Part shown: piece after piece, positions 57,414 through 64,000 of the stretch
How positions within the stretch are numbered: the first letter of the stretch is position 1
Layout of the letters: each line of letters begins with the position of its first letter
Assembly: GCA_029262235.1 (NCBI GenBank)
Contig: JAJCZU010000004.1
Location: forward strand, 1,248,244-1,312,243
From: Candidatus Eiseniibacteriota bacterium
GTDB lineage: Bacteria > Orphanbacterota > Orphanbacteria > Orphanbacterales > Orphanbacteraceae
DNA: 64,000 nt
Reading direction: 5' to 3'
Translations under genes and position numbers: made by a program
The notes under the pieces: model-generated
The model's input: only the letters and a program-made list of their open reading frames with translations
The model's database searches: none
Told to the model about the DNA's origin: nothing

Positions 57414-58181
57414 ATGACGCTGACTACGGATTACTTTGCAAAGCTGCTCGGAACACGACCGGGCTGGCCCGATGACATGACCGGCGAGGAAGAAGCGGTC
57501 ATGGGCGAGCACTTCCGGTATCTGCGCGCGCTGACGGCGCAGGGCAAGGTGCTCATGGCGGGGCCGGTCTTCGGGCAGTTCGGCCTCATCGTTCTGCGCA
57601 CGAGCGACAAGGCCGCCGCGCGGAGCATTCTCGAGAACGACCCTTCGGTCGTGGCGGGTCTGCACACGTTCGAGCTTCACGAAATGAAAGTATCGCTGCT
57701 GGCCGAGTCGATGCGACCGGATCGCTACGTGGCCGATCCCACGGACCGCACCATTCATTGTGAAGCCATCGTGGAGGCGGCGCTCAGCCGTGTCTGGAAT
57801 GCGTGGACGACCGCCGACGGCGTGAAGCGGTTTCTGGGTTGCGAGGCGCGCATCGATCTGCGTCCCGGCGGCCCGTTCGAGATCGAGTTCGACAAAGAAG
57901 CGCCACGCGGCCGGCGCGGATCAGAAGGGTGTCGCGTGCTTGCGGCGTTGCCGATGGAGGTCGTTGCGTTCGAATGGAACGCGCCGCCTGAGTTCGGGGA
58001 ACTCCGCGATGTGCGCACGCAGGTAGTCGTGCGTTTCAAAGAGATCTCGTCGAGCCGCGTGCGTGTTTCGCTCGCGCATGCCGGCTGGGGCGAGGGAGAA
58101 GAGTGGGACCGTCTGTTCGCGTATTTCGTGAAGGCGTGGCCGCACGTTCTGGAGAAGCTGCGCGTACGCTTCGACGATTGA
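57414..58181 (+). CDS. YCII-SRPBCC (AHSA1-like) fusion protein
   Basis: 255 residues with two domains. The first ~100 residues are YCII-like (F-R-Y-L-R-A-L-T-A-Q-G-K-V-L-M-A-G-P-V). Residues ~115-255 form an AHSA1/START-type SRPBCC fold (I-V-E-A-A-L-S-R-V-W-N-A-W-T-T-A-D-G-V-K-R-F...L-R-P-G-G-P-F-E-I-E-F). YCII relatives bind small molecules and AHSA1 proteins bind hydrophobic ligands or client proteins. The fusion is unusual but plausible. It is co-transcribed with the VOC gene. Function unknown. Confidence 0.82.
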   Translation: MTLTTDYFAKLLGTRPGWPDDMTGEEEAVMGEHFRYLRALTAQGKVLMAGPVFGQFGLIVLRTSDKAAARSILENDPSVVAGLHTFELHEMKVSLLAESMRPDRYVADPTDRTIHCEAIVEAALSRVWNAWTTADGVKRFLGCEARIDLRPGGPFEIEFDKEAPRGRRGSEGCRVLAALPMEVVAFEWNAPPEFGELRDVRTQVVVRFKEISSSRVRVSLAHAGWGEGEEWDRLFAYFVKAWPHVLEKLRVRFDD

Positions 58182-58214
58182 AGCCAGGCGCTACTCACAG
58201 GCGTTACCCGCGAG

Positions 58215-59750
58215 TTACTCTTCCGCCCAGCTTTTCGCGCGCTCGACCGCGCGCTGCCAGCGACCGTGCAGTCGAGTGCGTTCGTCTTCCGGCATCGACG
58301 GCGCGTACGAAGAAGCGCGCTTCCACTTCGCATCGATTTCATCGCGCCCTGACCAGAAACCCGTCGCCAGCCCTGCGAGATACGCCGCGCCGAGCGCCGT
58401 CGTCTCCGTGATGGCCGGCACGTCGACCGGCACTCCTAGAATGTCCGACTGAAACTGCATGAGCCACGCGTTCCCGGCCGCGCCGCCGTCCGCGCGCAGC
58501 TCGCGCAGAGGCGTGCCCGCGTCACGCTCCATCGCCTGCACGATGTCGCGCGTCTGGTACGCGATGCTTTCGAGCACCGCGCGCGCGATGTGGGCCTTCG
58601 TCGCGCCGCGCGTGAGCCCCACGATCGTGCCGCGGGCGTACGGATCCCAGTGCGGCGCGCCGAGTCCCGTGAGTGCCGGCACGAAGTAGACGTCGTCGTT
58701 CGTGTCGAGTGAGCGCGCCAGCGCCTCCGTTTCGCTCGCGTGTTCGATGATGCCGAGACCGTCGCGAAGCCATTGCACAGCCGATCCCGTCACGAAAATC
58801 GCGCCCTCGAGCGCGTACTCGGGCGCCTCGTCGCCGATCCCCCAGGCGATCGTGGTGAGTAGTCGATTCTCGCTCTGCGCCGGCGTCGTGCCCGTGTTCA
58901 TGAGCAGAAACGAACCCGTGCCGTACGTGTTCTTCGCGCGCCCTTCGCCGTAGCACGCCTGCCCGAAGAGCGCCGCCTGCTGATCTCCCGCGATCCCCGC
59001 GATCGGAACCGCCGGGGCGTTGTGCTTGTCGGCCCCCTCGCGCGCATAGTCCGCGAACGTGCTCGCATGCGTTGTTCCGTAAACGTGCGACGACGGGCGC
59101 ACTTCCGGCAGCAGCGCGCGCGGAATCTGAAACAGCGCGAGCAGTTCGTCGTCCCAAGCCAGCTCGTGAATGTTATAGAGCAGTGTGCGCGACGCGTTCG
59201 AGTAATCTGTCGCGTGTGCGGCGCCCCCCGTCAGATTCCAGAGAAGCCACGAGTCGATCGTGCCGAACGCGAGTTCGCCCGCCTCCGCGCGCGCGCGAAT
59301 CGCGGGGTCGCGATCGAGCAGCCACTGCAGTTTCGTCGCCGAGAAATACGGGTCGAGCAGCAGGCCCGTCTTCGCGCGCACTCTGTCCTCGTGCCCCGCC
59401 GCCTTCAGTGCATCGCACGCGGCCGCCGTTCGTCGATCCTGCCAGACGATCGCGCGATGCACAGGCTCGCCCGTCGCCCGGTCCCAGAGAACGATCGTTT
59501 CCCGCTGGTTCGTGATGCCGATCGCGTCGAGACCCCGCGGCGCGATCCCCGCGTCGTCCAGCGCCGCCTGCATGACACGCTGCGTCACGGCCCATATCTC
59601 GCCCGCGTCGTGTTCTACCCAGCCCGGCTTCGGGTAGTGCTGCGTGAACTCCGAGTACCCGCGCCCCGCGATCGAGCCGGCGCGGTCGAACACGAGCACG
59701 GTAGAACCCGTCGTCCCCTGATCGATCGCCATGATGTGCGTGCCGCTCAT
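58215..59750 (-). CDS. glpK: Glycerol kinase
   Basis: 511 residues, normal for GlpK, which converts glycerol and ATP to glycerol-3-phosphate. The FGGY-family ATPase core is intact: [20 protein letters not shown], and [16 protein letters not shown]. Also present are [15 protein letters not shown] and, near the end, [12 protein letters not shown] with [15 protein letters not shown] precedes the ATG. No glpF or glpD is adjacent. It diverges from the Ser/Thr kinase gene. Confidence 0.96.
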   Translation of the reverse strand: MSGTHIMAIDQGTTGSTVLVFDRAGSIAGRGYSEFTQHYPKPGWVEHDAGEIWAVTQRVMQAALDDAGIAPRGLDAIGITNQRETIVLWDRATGEPVHRAIVWQDRRTAAACDALKAAGHEDRVRAKTGLLLDPYFSATKLQWLLDRDPAIRARAEAGELAFGTIDSWLLWNLTGGAAHATDYSNASRTLLYNIHELAWDDELLALFQIPRALLPEVRPSSHVYGTTHASTFADYAREGADKHNAPAVPIAGIAGDQQAALFGQACYGEGRAKNTYGTGSFLLMNTGTTPAQSENRLLTTIAWGIGDEAPEYALEGAIFVTGSAVQWLRDGLGIIEHASETEALARSLDTNDDVYFVPALTGLGAPHWDPYARGTIVGLTRGATKAHIARAVLESIAYQTRDIVQAMERDAGTPLRELRADGGAAGNAWLMQFQSDILGVPVDVPAITETTALGAAYLAGLATGFWSGRDEIDAKWKRASSYAPSMPEDERTRLHGRWQRAVERAKSWAEE

Positions 59751-59851
59751 TCGTGACTCCTTGTGTTGCGTCTTGTGATGAATCTAGCACTTCCCGGTTC
59801 GTCGGCGAAGCCCGGAGACAACATGTCCATGGTTGTCGCCTGCCATCTTCC

Positions 59852-59880
59852 TTGTCGGATTCACTTTCAATGCCTAGAAT
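59852..59880 (+). promoter_or_regulatory. Sigma-70-type promoter
   Basis: TTGTCG (59852-59857), 17 bases, TAGAAT (59875-59880). RNA would start near 59887, about 44 bases before the kinase ATG at 59931. Confidence 0.6.
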
Positions 59881-59930
59881 GAACGAAAGCCTGCCGCCTC
59901 ACGATCGTGAATCAGACCGGGGGACTCTCG

Positions 59931-62609
59931 ATGATCGGCAAGACCGTCTCACACTTCAAGATTCTTGGCCATATCGGCAAGGGTGGGATGGGGGTCGTTT
60001 ATCGGGCGCTCGATACCAGGCTGGGGCGCGAAGTGGCGCTCAAGTTCCTTCCGCAGGATCGCGTGAGCGATCCCGATGCCCGCAAACGGATGATTCGTGA
60101 GGCGCGTGCTGCGTCCAGTCTCCGACACAAGAACATCTGTCCCATCTACGAAGTCGTTGAAACCGAAGAGAACGTGTTTATTGCAATGGCTCTGATCGAA
60201 GGTGGGTCCCTGCGGGATCGCATCAAGCAGGGGCCGCTCTCTCTCGAAAGTGCGATCGATATCGGCATTCAAGTCGCCGAAGGGCTTCATGTTGCGCACG
60301 AAGCGGGCATCGTCCACCGCGACGTGAAGCCAGGGAACATTCTTCTCGAGAAAGAAAGTGGGGATGGAAGAGACGGAAGTCGCATGCATCCCGTCATTGT
60401 TGATTTCGGCCTCGCGCTCTCCGCTGACGAATCCCGCATGTCCGGGAAAGGTGAGGCCGTAGGTACCGTCGCCTACATGTCTCCCGAACAGACCCTTGCA
60501 AGAAAGCTCGATCGGCGAACGGACATCTGGTCGCTCGGTGTGACGCTTTACGAAATGCTGGACGGGCAGGTTCCGTTTCCCGCCGACAGTTGGGCCGCGG
60601 TTTTCGATCAGATCCGCAATCGACCGCCTCTTCCGCTGACTGCCCGCAGATCCGATATCCCGCGACAGTTGGAAGAAATCGTCGGTCGATGTCTCGCGAA
60701 AAACATTGAGGAGCGATTTCAGACTGGCCTCGAAGTGGCGGCCGCATTGCGCTCGCTCAAACGTACGCTCTCAGAGTCAACAATCAGAGTGCAGGCCGCA
60801 CAAGCGACTCCCGAGTCCCGTTCGATGCCCCGGAACAGCTGGAGCATGTACCCGGATATTCCGAAGTGGCCCTGGAGCGTGATCGTGATAGCCGTGGTAG
60901 TGCTCGGTGCACTCGGAATGGCAGTTCCCTGGTTTCTTGATAACTGGACGCCGGTATCCGCGCAGGATCCGCAGCGTAATATGATCGTCGTGCTGCCGTT
61001 TCAAAATCTGGGCCCGCCTGAAGACGAGTACTTTGCCGATGGAATTACCGAAGAGATTACGACGCGACTTGCCGCGATTCACGATCTCGGTGTCATCGCT
61101 CGCACGAGCGCCATGCAATACGCGGACGGCGAGAAGTCCGTAGCCGAGGTCGGTGAGGAGCTCGGTGTCGACTACATACTTGAAGGGACGATTCGCTGGC
61201 AGCACCCTGCGGGCGAGAATCGCGTGCGCGTCACGCCCCAGCTCATTCGCGTTTCGGACGCCACTCACATGTGGGGCGAGACGTACCATGAAGAGATGCA
61301 GGAAGTGTTCGAAGTGCAGTCGTCTATCGCCGAAAACGTAGCGCGCGCGCTCGACCTGAACCTGCTTGAACCGGAGCGCCAGTCTCTGCGAGCGCGCCCG
61401 ACCGAGAGCGTGGAAGCGCACGAAGTCTACCTGCGGGGGAAGGATCACTTCCACAAGAGGGCTTCTGAGAGCGAGTCGCGAGCGGCCGCCGCTTTGTTCG
61501 AAGAGGCGGTGTCGCTCGATCCGGAGTTTGCGCAGGCGTGGGCCTCTCTCGCGCGGACGCGCGCCTGGCTCAAGTGGATCGGGCATGAAGATGAATTGCC
61601 GGCCGCCGAGGAGGCTGCGGAGCGCGCGCGTGCTCTTGCGCCCGATGCGCCGGAGACGCACATGGCGTTCGGGGACTTCTACTATTATGGAAGTCGCGAC
61701 TACGAGCGGGCTCTCGAGAAGTACCGTGCAGTCCGCGACGCGCGACCGAGTCATGCGGAGGCCCTTGCGAGTCTCGGCTACATTCTGCGGCGTCTCGGAG
61801 ACTGGGACGCGGCGGTCGCCAGTCTGCAGGACGCGCTGAAACTCAATCCGCGCGACATCGCTCTCGTGCAACCGATCGGCCGTTCACTCGTTCGCATGCG
61901 GCGTTACCCCGAGGCCGAGGAGTATCTGAATCGCCTGCTCGCGCTTTCGCCGGGGCATCCCGTCGCCTATGTCGAGAAGACCCTGCTCTATCTCAGCTGG
62001 GACGGGGATCGCGAGCGGGCCGCGCGGGTGCTCGACGAGGGACTCCGCGCAAGCGACTGCGCCGGGTTTCTGCACAACACGCCCGCTTCGGTCGCGCGTG
62101 TTCTGCCTGAGACGTTCGCAGCCGTGTGGGATGATGCGACGATCGCGAGCGACGGAATCGACTCCCCGTCCGACTCCGCGATGTTTTACCTGTTGATGGC
62201 TGAAGTACATGGGGGCGTCGGCGACTCCGCCGCCGCCCGATCGCACTTCGCCGCCGCGCGCGCAATCCTCGAGCCGCAGTTGTCCGCGTCCGTCGTCCCC
62301 GGCTACATGCATTCGTACATGGGGCTCGCACTTGCTGGTCTGCAGGATCGGGAGCTCGCTGTCCGAGAGTCACGCAAAGCCGTCGAGATGCTGCCCGTCG
62401 AGAAAGACGCGCTCAGCGGGCCTTATCAGCTCGAGCGCCTGGCCGAGGTGTATGTTCGTGTCGGCGAAAGTGCGCAGGCAGTCGATGAACTGGAACGCCT
62501 TCTCGGGATACCGTCGCGGGTGAGCCCCGCTTTGCTGCGGCTAGACCCCATATGGGAGCCCCTGCGCGGGGACGAGCAGTTCCAGGCGTGGACGCAGCCT
62601 GGGGCGTGA
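59931..62609 (+). CDS. Membrane Ser/Thr protein kinase with TolB-like and TPR domains
   Basis: 892 residues. A complete Hanks-type kinase (~8-265) has G-K-G-G-M-G-V-V-Y, the Lys in V-A-L-K-F, H-R-D-V-K-P-G-N, V-D-F-G-L-A and A-Y-M-S-P-E-Q. One membrane helix follows (~310-330; V-I-V-I-A-V-V-V-L-G-A-L-G-M-A-V). The outer part has a TolB-like N-terminal domain (~345-470; V-V-L-P-F-Q-N-L-G...F-A-D-G-I-T-E-E-I) and about eight TPR units. It probably senses something extracytoplasmic and phosphorylates internal targets. I chose the ATG at 59931 because GGGGGA lies seven bases upstream; a GTG at 59907 is weaker. It diverges from glpK. Confidence 0.93.
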   Translation: MIGKTVSHFKILGHIGKGGMGVVYRALDTRLGREVALKFLPQDRVSDPDARKRMIREARAASSLRHKNICPIYEVVETEENVFIAMALIEGGSLRDRIKQGPLSLESAIDIGIQVAEGLHVAHEAGIVHRDVKPGNILLEKESGDGRDGSRMHPVIVDFGLALSADESRMSGKGEAVGTVAYMSPEQTLARKLDRRTDIWSLGVTLYEMLDGQVPFPADSWAAVFDQIRNRPPLPLTARRSDIPRQLEEIVGRCLAKNIEERFQTGLEVAAALRSLKRTLSESTIRVQAAQATPESRSMPRNSWSMYPDIPKWPWSVIVIAVVVLGALGMAVPWFLDNWTPVSAQDPQRNMIVVLPFQNLGPPEDEYFADGITEEITTRLAAIHDLGVIARTSAMQYADGEKSVAEVGEELGVDYILEGTIRWQHPAGENRVRVTPQLIRVSDATHMWGETYHEEMQEVFEVQSSIAENVARALDLNLLEPERQSLRARPTESVEAHEVYLRGKDHFHKRASESESRAAAALFEEAVSLDPEFAQAWASLARTRAWLKWIGHEDELPAAEEAAERARALAPDAPETHMAFGDFYYYGSRDYERALEKYRAVRDARPSHAEALASLGYILRRLGDWDAAVASLQDALKLNPRDIALVQPIGRSLVRMRRYPEAEEYLNRLLALSPGHPVAYVEKTLLYLSWDGDRERAARVLDEGLRASDCAGFLHNTPASVARVLPETFAAVWDDATIASDGIDSPSDSAMFYLLMAEVHGGVGDSAAARSHFAAARAILEPQLSASVVPGYMHSYMGLALAGLQDRELAVRESRKAVEMLPVEKDALSGPYQLERLAEVYVRVGESAQAVDELERLLGIPSRVSPALLRLDPIWEPLRGDEQFQAWTQPGA

Positions 62610-62650
62610 GGGGCGGTTCGTGTGCCCGCGCCCTTGATTCAGCCGCATTC

Positions 62651-62680
62651 TTGACCCGCCACCAATTCCTTTGGTATCCT
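62651..62680 (+). promoter_or_regulatory. Sigma-70-type promoter
   Basis: TTGACC (62651-62656), 18 bases, TATCCT (62675-62680), about 110 bp upstream of the beta-helix gene. Confidence 0.5.
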
Positions 62681-62793
62681 AAGTGCATAAACTGTAAGCA
62701 CCTACTGGTCCCATGTCGCTTATCCCTCCTCGAGCGCTGACCGGTCGCCAACCGTAGCCTTACGCCGTCGCGCGTGATCTCGTTGAGGTGAGC

Positions 62794-64000
62794 ATGACGG
62801 ATTCAACGCGAAATAGTTCCTCCTCCGATATTCGCACGACTTGCGGGTTCTTCGCGTTATTCTGTCGTCGTCTGTTTCTACTCGTTCTACTCGTTCTGCT
62901 GTTCATGCTAAGCGCTGACAATACACTGGCTGACGTGACAGGGATCGTGACTTTCCTTGACTCTTCCGATGATTCGATTGGAATCAACTACCCGCAGGGT
63001 TCTTCTGACGCCTATGTGGAAGTCAAGGATACCGATCTCGATGTTAGCGGCGTGCTCTATGACACCGTCACAGTCATGCTCGTATCGGAGTCCGGCGACT
63101 CCGAGTCCGTCGCTCTGATCGAAACGGATCTTTCGAACGGAATCTTTCGTGGCTCGATTCCATTCAGTCTGGGCGCTGTAAATCTAGAAGACCAACAGTT
63201 CCAGGTTACTGATGCGGACTCCATCTGGGCGATCTATGACGATGCGATAAACCAGTTCGGATCGCCAGAGACAATCGAGGTTGTGAAGTACTTCGGCGGC
63301 TATGCGGGCGATGTGTCCGGCGTCTGGACTTCGGCAGGAAACCTGTATCGAGTAGTGGGCCCGCTCATGGTGCAGCCGAGTGACACACTCCGTCTGGAGC
63401 CTGGCGTACAAATAGAGTTCTGGGAAGGGGTGAGCCTGAACGTCGATGGCGTCCTTCAGATCGCGGGTGCTTTCGAAGATAGCGTAGAGATCGGCCTTCG
63501 TGCGGGGGGAACCGGTTACTGGGGAGGGATCACGATTTCTAACGGATCAGTTGCGGTCGACTATGCCGTGATCGAAGACGCTACCGAAGGGATTCTGCTT
63601 TCCGCCATTAGCGATACTGTTCGAATCAATCACTCACGTTTTTCGTCTTGCGAACAGAGTGGGGTTCATTCTGAGATGGGTTCGGGCGGATTTCTGCTGC
63701 TGTCCAACAGCCATATTGACAATGCAGACGATGCGTTGCTTCTCGGAGACAATGCAGGACCCTACGAGCTTCTTAACTGCGAGTTTCGGAACAGCACGTA
63801 CGGGATCTACGCGACCAACGGATGGGGCCTGATCTCGCAATGCGTCATGACCGCTAACTCCCTCGACGGTGCCAGGATCCTGCTCGACAATCCACCCGTT
63901 TCTACATTGATAGAGAACAGCGAGTTCACGAACAACGGTCGCGATGGTGTGTCCGTTCGCATTCAACACGATCAGTCCTTCCCGCCGATCTTCAGATACT
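62794..64000 (+). CDS. Secreted beta-helix surface protein, 3' end beyond the window
   Basis: An open frame of 402 codons runs off the right edge, so the protein is incomplete. A long N region leads to a signal peptide or anchor (R-R-L-F-L-L-V-L-L-V-L-L-F-M-L). A Ser/Asp/Val-rich beta domain (~50-170) follows (E-S-G-D-S-E-S-V-A-L-I-E-T-D-L), then right-handed beta-helix coils (L-R-L-E-P-G-V-Q-I-E-F; W-G-G-I-T-I-S-N-G-S; I-E-N-S-E-F-T-N-N-G-R-D-G-V). GAGGTG precedes the ATG. Base composition and codon use are visibly more AT-rich than in the neighbouring kinase gene, possibly a sign of transfer or rapid change. Confidence 0.8.
   Translation, partial: MTDSTRNSSSSDIRTTCGFFALFCRRLFLLVLLVLLFMLSADNTLADVTGIVTFLDSSDDSIGINYPQGSSDAYVEVKDTDLDVSGVLYDTVTVMLVSESGDSESVALIETDLSNGIFRGSIPFSLGAVNLEDQQFQVTDADSIWAIYDDAINQFGSPETIEVVKYFGGYAGDVSGVWTSAGNLYRVVGPLMVQPSDTLRLEPGVQIEFWEGVSLNVDGVLQIAGAFEDSVEIGLRAGGTGYWGGITISNGSVAVDYAVIEDATEGILLSAISDTVRINHSRFSSCEQSGVHSEMGSGGFLLLSNSHIDNADDALLLGDNAGPYELLNCEFRNSTYGIYATNGWGLISQCVMTANSLDGARILLDNPPVSTLIENSEFTNNGRDGVSVRIQHDQSFPPIFRY

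Overview
The window is about 64 kb of GC-rich bacterial chromosome, densely packed on both strands, with no rRNA, tRNA, CRISPR, prophage or insertion sequence that I can see. Several gene types suggest a member of the FCB superphylum, in the Eisenbacteria, Krumholzibacteria or Latescibacteria range: secreted proteins ending in FlgD-like/type IX sorting-type domains (1519-3399, 35258-37855), a PorV/PorQ-like outer-membrane protein, an MglA-type GTPase, and many TPR and beta-helix surface proteins. The phylum is inferred from gene style, not from a marker gene.

Layout. 0-12 kb: end of an M50 protease, a beta-helix protein, a metallopeptidase behind a sigma-54 promoter, a lipoprotein, a PorV-like porin, a dapF-like gene (second catalytic Cys replaced by Ser), an FG-GAP propeller, recG, and an MglA GTPase with a long C-terminal tail. 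12-17.6 kb: a TPR / trpA / UbiA-type prenyltransferase / uppP chain with overlapping stops and starts, then two TPR proteins ending at a strong terminator. 17.7-25 kb: cysteine desulfurase plus mnmA (tRNA thiolation), a thioredoxin-TPR protein, an ECF sigma factor with a putative anti-sigma, and a persulfide dioxygenase-rhodanese plus TPR pair on the minus strand. 25-35 kb: one tight operon for a surface polysaccharide, consisting of a glycosidase-like lipoprotein, a deacetylase-like protein, two GT4 glycosyltransferases and a Wzm/Wzt-type ABC exporter. 35-39 kb: a secreted beta-propeller protein, a lipid kinase and an MgtC-like protein.

39-46 kb is the most interesting part. A three-gene NtrC-type two-component cassette lies between genes for small envelope and stress proteins (DUF1328, a Pro-rich peptide, triple-BON, a two-helix membrane protein, SYLF/Ysc84). 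Three of these transcription units carry sigma-54 (-24/-12) promoters. A shared CGGTAA-type motif lies 85-155 bp upstream of them, as expected for enhancer sites of the adjacent activator. This looks like a self-contained sigma-54 envelope-stress regulon.

46-64 kb: a TPR protein with a His-rich tail beside a DUF4331 protein split into two genes; a second exopolysaccharide operon (a processive GT2 fused to a lectin-like domain, a bactofilin-like polymer protein, a membrane protein, a YaiO-type outer-membrane barrel, a GT-C transferase); a SigK/RskA-like ECF pair; VOC and YCII-SRPBCC proteins; glpK; a Ser/Thr kinase-TolB-TPR receptor; and the start of a beta-helix surface protein with visibly lower GC that runs off the end.

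Housekeeping promoters in the window repeatedly read TTGnCn, 17-18 nt, TAnnnT. Start codons were chosen from Shine-Dalgarno sequences, ATGA-type overlaps and signal peptides.
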